In this document: positions 53,457-63,717 of the stretch, piece after piece
How positions within the stretch are numbered: the first letter of the stretch is position 1
Layout: every line of letters begins with the position of its first letter
Source of the DNA: Clostridium sp. 'deep sea'
GTDB taxonomy: Bacteria > Bacillota > UBA994 > PWPR01
NCBI RefSeq assembly: GCF_014931565.1
Contig: NZ_CP063353.1
Coordinates: forward strand, 2,170,001-2,234,000
Reading direction: 5' to 3'
DNA length: 64,000 bases
Program-made: the position numbers and the translations under genes
Notes under the pieces: model-generated
The model's database searches: none
The model's input: only the letters and a program-made list of their open reading frames with translations
Told to the model about the DNA's origin: nothing

Positions 53457-54149
53457 ATGGATTATTGGCAGAGTAGAACAGCAAAAATTATTGGCTATAA
53501 TTGTTTAAATAAGTTAAAAAACAGTCATATTTTAATTGCTGGTTTAGGAGGAGTTGGCTCATGGGTTGCCGAATCCTTAGCTCGTAGTGGAGTTGGACAG
53601 CTAACTATTATAGATTTTGATACCGTCGATGAATCTAATATTAACAGACAAATGCCAGCTCTTATAACAACTGTAGGCTGTGTTAAAACTCGTGTTGTAA
53701 AAGAACGATTGTTAAGTATAAATAAGGATATTATAGTTAACGAACTAGCCCTTAAATTAGATAAAAATAATATTGAAGACATTTTAAAATGTCAGCCTGA
53801 CTATGTTGTTGATGCAATTGACTTAGTATCTTGCAAAATTGCTTTAATTGAAAAATGTGTTAAGTTAGGCATAAAGGTTATTTCATCTATGGGAGCGGGT
53901 AATAGAATTTTACCTGCTGGTTTTATTGTTGCTGACATTAGTAAAACTTATAATTGTCCATTAGCTCGAACTGTGAGGCTTAGACTACGTAAAGATGGTA
54001 TAAAAAAAGGTGTTAAAACTGTTTTTAATACCAATTTACCTTTAACTAATTTTTATACAGCTGAATCTGCACCAGGAAGCATGATGTTTGCTCCCGCTGT
54101 GTGCGGATTAACAATTGCAGCAGAGGTAGTTAATGACCTTATTAAATAA
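53457..54149 (+). CDS. tcdA: tRNA threonylcarbamoyladenosine dehydratase (TcdA/YgdL-like)
   Basis: 230 residues of the ThiF/E1 superfamily. ATP-binding ILIAGLGGVGSWVAESLARS, SNINRQ and the C-terminal PGSMMFAPAVCGLTIAAEVV match TcdA, which cyclises t6A37 in tRNA using ATP. GGAGG precedes the ATG. Confidence 0.88.
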   Translation: MDYWQSRTAKIIGYNCLNKLKNSHILIAGLGGVGSWVAESLARSGVGQLTIIDFDTVDESNINRQMPALITTVGCVKTRVVKERLLSINKDIIVNELALKLDKNNIEDILKCQPDYVVDAIDLVSCKIALIEKCVKLGIKVISSMGAGNRILPAGFIVADISKTYNCPLARTVRLRLRKDGIKKGVKTVFNTNLPLTNFYTAESAPGSMMFAPAVCGLTIAAEVVNDLIK

Positions 54150-54169
54150 AGAAATTTAAGGAGAAAACT

Positions 54170-55288
54170 ATGAGAGACCTTTTAAGCTTCAGTGAAAACA
54201 TTTCCACACCCGCTGTTATTTTTAACTATAATCAGGGTATAAAAAATATAATAACGATGCAAAATTTTGCAGATAAATACGGTCTATTATTAAGACCCCA
54301 TATAAAAGCCCATAAAATGCCTATTATAGCCTTAGAGCAACTTAAAAATGGAGCACAAGGCATTACAGCAAGTAAACTTGGAGAAGTTGAGGTTATGTTA
54401 GATGCAGGTATTAAAGATATTATTTTAGCTTACCCTGTTGTGGGCAAGCTAAAAATAAAAAAGTTTATCTCCCTAGCTAAAAGAGCAAAGTTATCAACCA
54501 TTGTAGACAATACTTATGTTGCAGACAAATTAAATGAAGCTGCCTTAGATAATGATATGGTGGTAGAGGTTTATATTAAGATAGACACAGGTTTAAACCG
54601 TTTAGGGGTAACCCCAGGTGCTGATTTACTGCAACTTGCAAAATATATTAAGGGTTTAAAAGCCCTAAAACTTAAAGGTATTTTAACCCATGCTGGTCAT
54701 GTTTATGGGGCAACAAATAGAGCCAAAGTTGAGGGAATAGCACTAAGTGAAGGCACTCAAATGGTGGCTTGTAAAGATATGCTGCATAAAGCTAATATTG
54801 ATGTTGAAATAGTAAGCATTGGCTCAACCCCTACTGTAAAACTAGGAGGTACCGTTAAAGGCGTAACAGAAATAAGACCAGGAAACTATGTTCTAAATGA
54901 CGCCATTCAGGTTGGTTTAGGGGCTGCCACCATAGATGAATGTTCACTCAGGGTAATAACAACAGTAATTAGTAAACCAACTAAAAATAGAGTTGTAATT
55001 GATGCTGGAAGTAAAGTTTTTGCTTTAGATAAAGGAGCTCATGGTAATAATATAGTTAATGGTTTTGGAATTATTCTAAATCACCCTAAAGCAACCTTAA
55101 CACGGTTATCCGAAGAACATGGAGTAATAGAGTGTAGCGAAGACAGCAATATTAATATAGGCGACCGCTTAGAAATAATTCCTAATCATGCCTGCACCGT
55201 TATTAATTTAACAGAAGAGGTTTATTTTTGGTATGGCCAAGATAAATTTAAACCTGTTAAAGTAACAGCTAGAGGAAAGGTACAATAA
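54170..55288 (+). CDS. D-threonine aldolase/D-serine dehydratase-like PLP enzyme
   Basis: 372 residues, fold-type III. The PLP Lys lies in LRPHIKAHKMP, the phosphate/zinc region is in RPGNYVLND and IPNHACTVIN (His and Cys zinc ligands). It cleaves or deaminates D-beta-hydroxy amino acids; the choice between D-Thr aldolase and D-Ser dehydratase is not settled from sequence. AAGGAG precedes the ATG; 20 nt after tcdA. Confidence 0.85.
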   Translation: MRDLLSFSENISTPAVIFNYNQGIKNIITMQNFADKYGLLLRPHIKAHKMPIIALEQLKNGAQGITASKLGEVEVMLDAGIKDIILAYPVVGKLKIKKFISLAKRAKLSTIVDNTYVADKLNEAALDNDMVVEVYIKIDTGLNRLGVTPGADLLQLAKYIKGLKALKLKGILTHAGHVYGATNRAKVEGIALSEGTQMVACKDMLHKANIDVEIVSIGSTPTVKLGGTVKGVTEIRPGNYVLNDAIQVGLGAATIDECSLRVITTVISKPTKNRVVIDAGSKVFALDKGAHGNNIVNGFGIILNHPKATLTRLSEEHGVIECSEDSNINIGDRLEIIPNHACTVINLTEEVYFWYGQDKFKPVKVTARGKVQ

Positions 55289-55301
55289 AAAGGTAAAATA
55301 C

Positions 55302-55481
55302 ATGTATAAATATATTTTTGAAGAGAGTAAAGGCGGAGATTTGTTTACCCATACCAATCATCGAGAAATTATTGAAGAGTATGGTAAAAGAGGTTATAGA
55401 TTTGTAACAGCAATTCCTACCTACTCCACAGGGTCTGGTAAAATTAAAAGCTTTGATTTAGTGTTTGAGATAGAAGAATAA
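55302..55481 (+). CDS. DUF4177 small protein
   Basis: 59 residues: MYKYIFEESKGGDLFTHTNH, IIEEYGKRGYRFVTAIPTYS and FDLVFEIEE. The pattern (two strands, a helix with EYGKRGYRFV, then a strand) is DUF4177. It starts 13 nt after the aldolase-like gene with a weak AAGGT site. Missed by length cut-offs. Function unknown. Confidence 0.75.
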   Translation: MYKYIFEESKGGDLFTHTNHREIIEEYGKRGYRFVTAIPTYSTGSGKIKSFDLVFEIEE

Positions 55482-55492
55482 CTAATATATAA

Positions 55493-55520
55493 GGGGTGTA
55501 GCGTTATATCGCCACACCCC
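55493..55520. terminator. bidirectional terminator
   Basis: GGGGTGT-AGCG ... CGCC-ACACCCC stem between the convergent DUF4177 and pepA genes. Confidence 0.75.
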
Positions 55521-55528
55521 ATAATATT

Positions 55529-57004
55529 TTAACAATAGCTTTTAACTAAGTAGTAAAGGTTTCTTACACCAACTCCTGTTGGCCCTTTGGCAATATAACC
55601 TAAGTCTGCTTTTGCATAAGCATCTCCAGCTATATCCATGTGTATCCAGGGTTTGCCCTCTGTAAACTCACCAATAAATAATCCAGCTGTTATAGTTCCT
55701 GCTCCACCCTCACCAATATTATTTAAATCAGCTTCTGGGTGCTCTATAGCTTTTTTGTATTTATCGAAGGTTGGTAATCTCCAAATTAATTCTCCGGTTA
55801 TTTCAGAGGCTTTAGCTAAACGATTATAAAAATCATCGTCTGAGGCTAATACCCCACTTACTCTGCTACCTAAGGCAGCTACACATGCACCAGTTAGGGT
55901 AGCTATATCTAAGACTCTGGTAGCCTTTTCAGCAGTTACCGCATAATATACTGCATCTATTAAGGTTAAACGACCTTCAGCATCTGTATTACCAATATGA
56001 ATTGTTTTACCACCAAGTGAGTTAATTATATCGCCAGGTTTATAGCTTTTGGCTGATAAGATGTTTTCACAGGCTGCAACAATACCCACTACATTAACCT
56101 TAAGCTTTTGTTTAGCTATTGCACACATGGCTCCAATAACGGCAGCACTACCAGCCATGTCTGTTTTCATCATTGCCATGCCCTTAGTTTGTTTTAAAGA
56201 GAGTCCGCCACTATCATAACATAAACCCTTACCTACTAAGGCAGTAATATCCTCACTATTAGCAGGGTTGCCATTATATCTCATAATTATAAAACGAGGA
56301 GGGTCATCCGAGCCTTTAGCAACTGCATAATAGGCTTGCATACCAAGCTCTTGTATTTTCTTTTCTTCAAAAATTTCAGTTTTAAATCCATACTCTTTAC
56401 CATACTTTTCAGCCCTTTTTGCTAACTCTACTGGTGTTAAAACATTGGCTGGATCTGCTGTTAAGTCACGTGCAATATTTGTTGTTTCAGCTAAAATTAA
56501 ACCCTCGTTTAAGGCTGTTTCAAAGTTACTATCTGAGCTATTAATGTAAATGGATTGAATTTTTGGCTCCTGCTTTTTTGTTTTAAATTTAGTAAATTTA
56601 TATGTAGCTAAACTAATTGTTTCAGCTATTAATTTTATTGTATTAGCCTCATCAATATCTAGTATGTCAGGCAACATACAAAGCATTAGTTCTTTTGTTT
56701 TTAACTCTTTTGCTTTTTTTATTATTTTTCCTGTAGCAGTTCTAACTTTTTCTCTAGTTACTTTTTCTTTTTCACCTAAGCCTACTAGTATTATTTTATT
56801 AATAGTGTTAGCTGTATTAGGTAAAATTGTTGCACATATCTCGCCACTTTTTCCACTAAACTGTTCTTGTTCTATTAAGTATTTTGCTACCTTGGTAGCT
56901 TCGCATTGCTGTAAAGTTTCAATCTTTTGGTCTTTAAACCAAAATAACGCTGTTGTATCAACAGATTTAGGCATAGTTTCATGGGTAATTAATTTAATAT
57001 CCAT
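55529..57004 (-). CDS. pepA: leucyl aminopeptidase (M17)
   Basis: 491 residues. Hexameric metallo-aminopeptidase. VGKGLCYDSGGLSLK, DMAGSAAVIGAM and NTDAEGRLTLIDAV carry the metal ligands and catalytic Lys/Arg. Some PepA proteins also bind DNA. GGAG precedes the ATG. Confidence 0.96.
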   Translation of the reverse strand: MDIKLITHETMPKSVDTTALFWFKDQKIETLQQCEATKVAKYLIEQEQFSGKSGEICATILPNTANTINKIILVGLGEKEKVTREKVRTATGKIIKKAKELKTKELMLCMLPDILDIDEANTIKLIAETISLATYKFTKFKTKKQEPKIQSIYINSSDSNFETALNEGLILAETTNIARDLTADPANVLTPVELAKRAEKYGKEYGFKTEIFEEKKIQELGMQAYYAVAKGSDDPPRFIIMRYNGNPANSEDITALVGKGLCYDSGGLSLKQTKGMAMMKTDMAGSAAVIGAMCAIAKQKLKVNVVGIVAACENILSAKSYKPGDIINSLGGKTIHIGNTDAEGRLTLIDAVYYAVTAEKATRVLDIATLTGACVAALGSRVSGVLASDDDFYNRLAKASEITGELIWRLPTFDKYKKAIEHPEADLNNIGEGGAGTITAGLFIGEFTEGKPWIHMDIAGDAYAKADLGYIAKGPTGVGVRNLYYLVKSYC

Positions 57005-57123
57005 TTTAGCTCCTTTATTGCATTTAGTTAATTTCGCTGTGTTTTAATTTTATTACCTGATTTATATTCATTCTCAAGTATATATAATACCATAACTAGC
57101 TAACATTAGGATATATTCGTTTT

Positions 57124-57681
57124 TCATCCGATTCTTACTAGCTTAGCTTTTTCCTTTTCTTTTTCTTTTTTTCTTTCATTCAACAAAAGTTTGCTTACTG
57201 CTCTTAGGCGCCTTGCTGCAAAAGAATCTGCAGGGTCTCTTTTTGTAATAAAAGCATACTCCTGAAGTGCAGCTGCATAGTTTCCATAGTATTCGTTAAT
57301 TACAGCCAAATGGGTTCTTACTAAAAGGTTATTAGGATCATCTAGTTTCATTTTTTGGTAGTGCTCAACCCTATATAAAATACTTATATCAAAATAAGAT
57401 TGACCCACCTGTATTCTCCAACTAAAGCTATCATCTTTTTCAAAAGGACATCTACTTAAAAATAATATGTGTTCTTGTTTAGCGGCAGCTCTTATAGCAT
57501 GACAAACATTACATCTCCAGTTATTGCCGTAACCTGCTAAAGACATTGTGTTGTTACTAAATGCAATACTAGAGCGATCCTGTACATTTAATTTACTTTG
57601 CTCAAAAATATTGTTTAGCTTTTGTTGCTCTGCACTATTATCTGGGTAGAATGATATTCTACAGGTGAAGAAATGTTGCAT
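57124..57681 (-). CDS. unknown protein with possible TPR-like helices
   Basis: 185 residues. The middle has CNVCH (CxxC) and SRCPFE; the C-terminal half reads like tetratricopeptide helices (VINEYYGNYAAALQEYAFIT) and ends in a very basic coil (NERKKEKEKEKAKLVRIG). GGGGTG precedes the ATG. Not recognised. Confidence 0.7.
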   Translation of the reverse strand: MQHFFTCRISFYPDNSAEQQKLNNIFEQSKLNVQDRSSIAFSNNTMSLAGYGNNWRCNVCHAIRAAAKQEHILFLSRCPFEKDDSFSWRIQVGQSYFDISILYRVEHYQKMKLDDPNNLLVRTHLAVINEYYGNYAAALQEYAFITKRDPADSFAARRLRAVSKLLLNERKKEKEKEKAKLVRIG

Positions 57682-57727
57682 AATAACACCCCGCTCTATA
57701 ATATATTTTGAAAGATACCAAAAGTAT

Positions 57728-58189
57728 CTAAAGGTTTAAGGCGTTCACTATTAGGTTAGTTGTATTAGGTAATGGGTAATAAAAATGATTAAAGTAATAT
57801 GATTTTTGAAAAATAGGAAGTTTAGTTGTATGAATGAATAAATAGTTGTAAAGATATTTAGCTAAATTAAATGATTTGTGAGATTTATTAGTTAGTGTGA
57901 GGAAATGTTGTGCAGGGTTAAATTCACAGGCTTTAGTAAAAGGCATATTTATTGTATGGTATAAGTTTGATTTTATTATGGAATCATATACCTTTAACAA
58001 AAAGCAGTATTGATGCACACTAAAGTAATGCAAGCTATCTACTAAACTGTTAATAGCTTTTATTAAATAGAAAACACTTACAAAAACAAAATAAGAAATT
58101 TTGCACCAAACAAATATATCCTCACGGCTGTTTACAATAATCTTTAAAGAGGTTAGCTGGGTATTTAGTAATGTAAAACTCTTAAACAC
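57728..58189 (-). CDS. possible small protein rich in aromatic residues
   Basis: About 153 residues from a GTG at 58189 that has a strong AAGGAGG 8 nt upstream. The product is rich in Phe, Tyr and Leu with one likely membrane segment (IFVWCKISYFVFVSVFYLIK). No homology recalled. The ribosome site supports translation, but composition is odd and it could be chance. Confidence 0.4.
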   Translation of the reverse strand: MFKSFTLLNTQLTSLKIIVNSREDIFVWCKISYFVFVSVFYLIKAINSLVDSLHYFSVHQYCFLLKVYDSIIKSNLYHTINMPFTKACEFNPAQHFLTLTNKSHKSFNLAKYLYNYLFIHTTKLPIFQKSYYFNHFYYPLPNTTNLIVNALNL

Positions 58190-58266
58190 TAACAACACCT
58201 CCTTAGTTTTGCTCTTTATTATTTCTTTATATAAAATGTAATTCCTTCTTATTCCTTTACAAGTGT

Positions 58267-59928
58267 TCAGAATATTTTTGCAATTATGTTTTGGTAATCA
58301 ACTAAACAGTTTTTTCCTGATTTTTTGGCATAATACATCGCTTTATCTGCTTTTTCTATGATGCTCTCTGCAGACTCTTTTTCGGTCACTTTATACATAC
58401 CTATAGACAATGTAACTCTAAGATTTGTTGATTTAAGTTTTGTGTCAGCTATTTTTACTCTAACATTTTCAAGTATTTGCTGGGTGTTTAATTCATCTCC
58501 AAAAATAATAACCATAAATTCATCACCACCAAAACGTCCAGCTACTGCATTTTTGGGTAACAAGTTTTTTAGGGTATTTGTTATCATTAATATGGCACTA
58601 TTACCAGCTAAATGCCCTAAAGTATCATTTATATCCTTTAAATTATCAATATCAAAAATAAATACAGTATAAATTGGCTCTATTTTTTCGAGATAATCTA
58701 ACATAAAACTATAGTTATATAAACCTGTTAAACCATCTGTAATGGATTTATTGTAAAAATACTTATATCTTTTGTTTTGACTTGAAGCCATAAACTGTAG
58801 TCTGTTTAACTCTGCCATAATAATTACTATTATAGATATGCATACTGGAATTAAAAATACTGGAATGATGCTATAAAATAAATTACTCTGCACCTTAAAA
58901 ATTCTGTTACCCACCACAGGTAAAATCATTATTAAGGCATATGTAGTACAGATGTTAATTAGTTTACCTGAAAATGGTCTATTTTTTTTGAATCCTATTT
59001 CAAGTTTTAAGGCAATTATGTTTAATGGAACTAATACTATATATATGTCATACCATTTTTTAAACTGAACTATATCTTTAGAAAAAACTGCAGCAAAGAT
59101 GCTTATTATTAATGTAATATAAGCATATATACGTAGTCTCGCCACTTTGTAGTACTCTTTATATCCTAAAATTATAAAAAACAAGGTAAGGTATAAAAAT
59201 GTAATAGTTAATTTTTTATACAATAAGAAATTAACTGGTATGTACTGTAGAGAAAATAAATCTATTAAATACACTATTGAACATATTAATGCCATACTCA
59301 TATATAAAAATGTTTTTCTTCGTGGGCTTTTTTTAAAAATGAAATAAAACATTAACATGATAAAGCTACATGAAATTAATACACCAAAGCCAATTGTTTT
59401 GCTAACACTATGCGACAAACTATACAGTGCTTGAATATAGTTGGCCTTTTGATAATCGGTTATGACAACTGGGTAATCATTTAACCCTATTTCATATAGT
59501 CCTACGATTTGAAGAGTGAGCGTGTTTTCTGATTTTAACACTCGCTTATCAAACTGAAAGTTATACATACCATTCCAAACACTACTATTAACAGCCTCAT
59601 AATCACCAGCACAGCCTAAGTACACTCCGTTTAAATAAACCTTAAAGCTTTGGCCACATAGCCTTGTTACTATTACAGAATACTCTTTATTACTTGGTGG
59701 AAGATTACTTTTATTAAAGGTAGTTGAATAATTGTAAATACCAAATTGTTCTCTTGTTAGTGGTCGACTCTTTAGCGTATAAGTACCATCTGTAAACTTA
59801 CTTGCACTTATAGATAATAACTTATTACTGTTGTTTAAGTAATCTATCGATGAAAAATATGCAGCAATGGAACCAACTATGGTAATTAAAAGTATTAAGT
59901 TAATGGCAATAATAACTTTTTTTTTCAT
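58267..59928 (-). CDS. membrane diguanylate cyclase (GGDEF)
   Basis: 553 residues. An N-terminal membrane anchor and extracytoplasmic beta-sandwich (about 30-165) are followed by seven to eight transmembrane helices (about 170-375), the 7TMR-DISM layout, and a C-terminal GGDEF domain with GRFGGDEFMVI (about 465-475) and LTGLYNYSFML at its start. It should make cyclic di-GMP in response to an outer ligand. No EAL domain. GGGAG precedes the ATG. Confidence 0.92.
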   Translation of the reverse strand: MKKKVIIAINLILLITIVGSIAAYFSSIDYLNNSNKLLSISASKFTDGTYTLKSRPLTREQFGIYNYSTTFNKSNLPPSNKEYSVIVTRLCGQSFKVYLNGVYLGCAGDYEAVNSSVWNGMYNFQFDKRVLKSENTLTLQIVGLYEIGLNDYPVVITDYQKANYIQALYSLSHSVSKTIGFGVLISCSFIMLMFYFIFKKSPRRKTFLYMSMALICSIVYLIDLFSLQYIPVNFLLYKKLTITFLYLTLFFIILGYKEYYKVARLRIYAYITLIISIFAAVFSKDIVQFKKWYDIYIVLVPLNIIALKLEIGFKKNRPFSGKLINICTTYALIMILPVVGNRIFKVQSNLFYSIIPVFLIPVCISIIVIIMAELNRLQFMASSQNKRYKYFYNKSITDGLTGLYNYSFMLDYLEKIEPIYTVFIFDIDNLKDINDTLGHLAGNSAILMITNTLKNLLPKNAVAGRFGGDEFMVIIFGDELNTQQILENVRVKIADTKLKSTNLRVTLSIGMYKVTEKESAESIIEKADKAMYYAKKSGKNCLVDYQNIIAKIF

Positions 59929-60250
59929 TTGTTTCTCCCAGTTAAAAGTGAATTATAATTATTTAAATAATTATCTACATCTTTTATATAGTAATTTTTA
60001 TAATTATATAACTAGGTAAAAGTAACTTATATTTATTATATCGACAAGAAAGCTTTTACCTTTATTATTTTTTTTATAATTTTGTTATGTAATTGTAGCA
60101 AAAAAATCTGAAATCAAATATTACAGGCTGATATTCTATTATATGGCTCTCCGTATCTATTTTATTATAAATTGATATAAAATCGTATATTTATTTTAAA
60201 CTTTTTATAAATTTAGGTGATAAAACAGTGTTTTTTTAAGCAAAAATGCT
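59929..60250. other. intergenic, nothing recognised
   Basis: About 320 bp upstream of the GGDEF gene and downstream of metG; no ORF or clear promoter picked. AGTGTTTTTTT ... AAAAAACAC near 60229-60259 may be part of the metG terminator region. Confidence 0.4.
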
Positions 60251-60253
60251 AAA

Positions 60254-60294
60254 AAACACACCTTAACCAATAATATTTAAGTTAAGGTGTGTTT
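60254..60294 (-). terminator. terminator of metG
   Basis: AAACACACCTTAAC and GTTAAGGTGTGTTT form a 14-bp stem just after metG. Confidence 0.85.
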
Positions 60295-60302
60295 ATAGCT
60301 AC

Positions 60303-61925
60303 TTATTTTCCTAGTTTTGCTATTTCGTTTTTAATAATTTTTTTATCTAATCTTTCAAATAATACCTGAAATTTACCTAAAAATATACCCTGTTTAAAGT
60401 CACTATACTGCCATTTAAGTTGTTCTATCTGCAAAAATGATTTTATTTTTTGAGCTGCAAATGGAATGAATGGCTCAAGTAAGTTAGCTAAGTTAGCTAT
60501 AATTTGCACACATGTGTACAGAGTATTTTTACAATCATCTATATTGTTTTTAATTTGAATCCATGGCTGTTGCTCATCAAAATACTTGTTTGAGCTACGA
60601 ACAAAATCAAATATTTTTTCGAGAGCTGTTTTAAATTCTCCAGCCTCAATTAATTTGCCTAGTTTATGGTATAGCTCTTTTGTTTGCTTTTTAATGTCTT
60701 CATTCATTGTTCCATTAGGAACCTTATTCTCAAATGATTTTTTAATAAATACTAAGTTTCTGTTAACAAAGTTACCAAATGCACCTAATAACTCGCTATT
60801 ATTGCTATTATAAAACTCTCTCCAAGAGAAATCAGCATCTCTTTTTTCGGGCCCGTTAATAATTAAAAAATAGCGTATGGCATCTGGATTATAGTTATTT
60901 ACTATATCGGGTAACCACACAGCCCAATTTTGGCTTGTAGAGATTTTTTTTCTCTCTAGGGTAAGATATTCACTAGAGATAATTTTATTTGGCAAATGAA
61001 GACCACCATAAGCTAATAAGAGCGCTGGCCATATTAATGAGTGAAAAGGAACATTATCTTTGCCATGTACATAATAAGCAATTATATTGTCACTAGTCCA
61101 AAAATCATGCCAATTTTCCCCTGTTTTTAAGGCCCATTCTTTGCTAGCTGTTAAATAACCACAAACAGCCTCCATCCAAACATAAATTCTTTTATTTTCG
61201 AAGCCTGGAACGGGGGTGAAAATTCCTAAATCTATATCTCTAGTTACAGCTCTGTCTTGCAAACCTTTAGCAAGATATCTTTTTGTGTATTTTAATGCAT
61301 TTTCTCTCCAACCTTTAGCAGTATTTATTAGCTGATTTAGCTGTTTTTGAAAACTACTTAGTTTAAAGTACAAATGCTCTGTTTCTTTGACCACTGGCTC
61401 AGCACCACATAGTTTACACTTTTTATCATGTAACTCAACTGTATTTAACAGTGTTGTGCAATTATCACATTGGTCTCCTCTTGCAGCTCTGCCACAATGA
61501 GGACATTTACCCTCTACATAACGATCAGGCAAAAACTGCTTACAAGAATTACAATAACACTGCTTACTTTTTTTTGAGTAAAGATAATCGTTTTTCCAGA
61601 TCTGTTTGAATATTTTTTGAACTTCTTGTTTGTGAAATTCATTATCTGTTCTACTAAAATTATCATAACTAAAACCCAACTTACTGAAACAAGCTAACAT
61701 TTCATTGTGATATTTGTTAGTAATTTGTTGGGCGTTTATGCCCTCTAAACGTGCCTTGATAGCAATAGGAGTACCATGACAATCACTACCCGACACATAA
61801 AGCACCTTTTCTCCTTTTAAACGATAATAGCGGGCTAAGATATCGCCAGAAATTAAACCAGCTACATGCCCTATATGCAGTGAACCGTTGGCATAAGGCC
61901 AAGCTCCACCAATAAAAATAGACAT
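60303..61925 (-). CDS. metG: methionyl-tRNA synthetase (two-knuckle, KISTS type)
   Basis: 540 residues. Class I synthetase: PYANGSLHIGH holds the HIGH motif; two zinc knuckles are seen as CNSCKQFLPDRYVEGKCPHC and CDNC ... CKLC. The second signature is KKISTSQNW rather than KMSKS, a variant I remember from the archaeal/Bacteroidetes-like branch. The C-terminal tRNA-binding extension is absent. Behind a Met T-box leader. GGAGG precedes the ATG. Confidence 0.95.
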   Translation of the reverse strand: MSIFIGGAWPYANGSLHIGHVAGLISGDILARYYRLKGEKVLYVSGSDCHGTPIAIKARLEGINAQQITNKYHNEMLACFSKLGFSYDNFSRTDNEFHKQEVQKIFKQIWKNDYLYSKKSKQCYCNSCKQFLPDRYVEGKCPHCGRAARGDQCDNCTTLLNTVELHDKKCKLCGAEPVVKETEHLYFKLSSFQKQLNQLINTAKGWRENALKYTKRYLAKGLQDRAVTRDIDLGIFTPVPGFENKRIYVWMEAVCGYLTASKEWALKTGENWHDFWTSDNIIAYYVHGKDNVPFHSLIWPALLLAYGGLHLPNKIISSEYLTLERKKISTSQNWAVWLPDIVNNYNPDAIRYFLIINGPEKRDADFSWREFYNSNNSELLGAFGNFVNRNLVFIKKSFENKVPNGTMNEDIKKQTKELYHKLGKLIEAGEFKTALEKIFDFVRSSNKYFDEQQPWIQIKNNIDDCKNTLYTCVQIIANLANLLEPFIPFAAQKIKSFLQIEQLKWQYSDFKQGIFLGKFQVLFERLDKKIIKNEIAKLGK

Positions 61926-62029
61926 ATTAATTCCTCCTTATAGCTTAATAACCTAAAATTTTTGCCTAGTAAATAGACTTCATAATAAGCAAATTACTGT
62001 TTACTTTACTTTTATTTAAAAACAAAAAA

Positions 62030-62285
62030 CACCTCCGCTCCTTTTTTCAGGAGACGAAGGTGATATCTCGTGGTACCACTCCTGTTTGTTTTCACTTCAC
62101 AGTAAAAACCTTAATAAGTGCCTAGCAGCACTTTGGCTTATTAACGAAGCCAGCCCGTTGCAGCCTACTTTTTAAATTTCGGTGCACAGCTCCAAGACCA
62201 TTTTCAGTAACCTTTGATTCACCTCTTCTCAGCAACGAGGCTCTCTGTGCAAACTTGTGTTACCTACTTTTCTTTTCATAGCTTT
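62030..62285 (-). promoter_or_regulatory. T-box leader (Met) of metG
   Basis: The conserved T-box sequence GGAGTGGTACCACG lies at about 62069-62082, followed by a terminator hairpin (CACCT ... AGGTG and CTCCT/AGGAG) with T run at 62030-62072. Upstream, the stem I region shows AGAGA and GAATC, and a specifier-like ATG (62201-62199) in TGAAAATGG, fitting Met. Uncharged tRNA-Met would favour readthrough. Confidence 0.9.
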
Positions 62286-62311
62286 TTATTAGTATATATT
62301 TTATTTTGATT

Positions 62312-62341
62312 ATTATAACAATATTTCTTATATTTTTTCAA
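62312..62341 (-). promoter_or_regulatory. promoter of the metG T-box transcript
   Basis: TTGAAA (62341-62336), 18-nt spacer, perfect TATAAT (62317-62312) on the minus strand. Confidence 0.7.
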
Positions 62342-62385
62342 GAATTACATATAGTTTAATTTAAATATTAGTAGTTAGCGTATTA

Positions 62386-63717
62386 TTAAACTACCTGATT
62401 TAATAGTTGTTGTTCTTCATTAAAAGATGTTACATGTTTACAAGACAATAAATAGGTTACAAGTGCTTCACAATAATAGGCCAATGTAAAGCTAAAACTA
62501 CCAATCATTCCTCCTAGCTGTGGTGCTAGTTTTACCAAAGTAAAGATTGTAGCTATAAGAACCGTAATATTAACTACTTTACAGATCGTTATTTTTTTAG
62601 ACTGTCTCTTTTTAATTAAAACTCCCTGATACATTTCCACAATAAACATTGCTGGAGGTGCAAAAGCAAAAACTGCTAAAGATTTTAAAGCTAGTTTAGC
62701 TAAGCCTACTTCCACATTAAGAATATTGACATACATGAATTTTCCTAGTGGAGTAAAGGCTACCAAACCAACTAAAATAACCATTATTACAGATAATATA
62801 TAAACAAATTTCTTTACAAATTTAAAGTCAGTTTGCTTTTTTACAAATACCAAAACCATTTGGCTTGCACTATAACTAACTGCTAAAAAAATCCATGCTA
62901 TTGTACGGGCTAAAAAGTATGATGATAAAGATAGCTCAGGATTTGTAACTCTATTTAGGCCTGCACTAATACTAGTATCAACAAAACCATTTATCAGCTG
63001 GGCTATAACCAAGGGAAGCAAAAGTAGCCATATTTTTGAGGTACTATTCTCATCAACATTAGCTGTGTTAGCAGCATTGGCTTCTTTGAGCCACGGTCGA
63101 CCCTTAATGAACCATACTAAACCTTCTATTCCAAAACCAATAACCAGGATTAAAGCCCCTATATAACTACCCCTTATTAAGTTTAGTGTTATTAAAATTT
63201 TAGTTAATATAAACATGCTTATTATTCTTATTATAGTACCTATTGTTAACCAAATTGTTTTGCGCCTTAGTGCAATAAAGCTTTGATGGGTTGCTCTAAT
63301 TGCTCCTAAAATTGGCATGAAAATAAATACTTTAAATGCCTTTAGTACATCAGGAAAGGTTTCTGTACTAACCCCCATTAATGTTTTAAATACAAGTTTA
63401 TTGAGAGGTGTATAAGCTATTAAAATCATTATTGCACTTACTAACATTGTTGCTTGAAGTGCTACATTTATACTATTTTTTGCAGATTTTCGACCTTGGG
63501 CAACAGCTGTTGTTACCTTACTAAGCACCCAAATTGGAGCCATAATCATCATAGAGACACTCATTGCTACGGAATACGCAGATAGTGCTATTGCTGTGTT
63601 AGGTGTTTGCCCTAAGGCATAGTTAATTATATTATGCGAAGCTTTCATAATCATTGACATAGCTGCCATAGGCATAAAAAATATAATTAAGTCTTTCATT
63701 TTGAGTTCTTTGTACAT
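62386..63717 (-). CDS. MOP/MATE-like membrane transporter (ANK-like)
   Basis: 443 residues with about 12 transmembrane helices in two similar halves. IINYALGQTPNTAIALSAYS resembles the progressive-ankylosis (ANK)-type branch of the MOP flippase/exporter superfamily. Substrate unknown. AGGAG precedes the ATG. A fragment of a paralogue lies at the window end. Confidence 0.7.
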   Translation of the reverse strand: MYKELKMKDLIIFFMPMAAMSMIMKASHNIINYALGQTPNTAIALSAYSVAMSVSMMIMAPIWVLSKVTTAVAQGRKSAKNSINVALQATMLVSAIMILIAYTPLNKLVFKTLMGVSTETFPDVLKAFKVFIFMPILGAIRATHQSFIALRRKTIWLTIGTIIRIISMFILTKILITLNLIRGSYIGALILVIGFGIEGLVWFIKGRPWLKEANAANTANVDENSTSKIWLLLLPLVIAQLINGFVDTSISAGLNRVTNPELSLSSYFLARTIAWIFLAVSYSASQMVLVFVKKQTDFKFVKKFVYILSVIMVILVGLVAFTPLGKFMYVNILNVEVGLAKLALKSLAVFAFAPPAMFIVEMYQGVLIKKRQSKKITICKVVNITVLIATIFTLVKLAPQLGGMIGSFSFTLAYYCEALVTYLLSCKHVTSFNEEQQLLNQVV

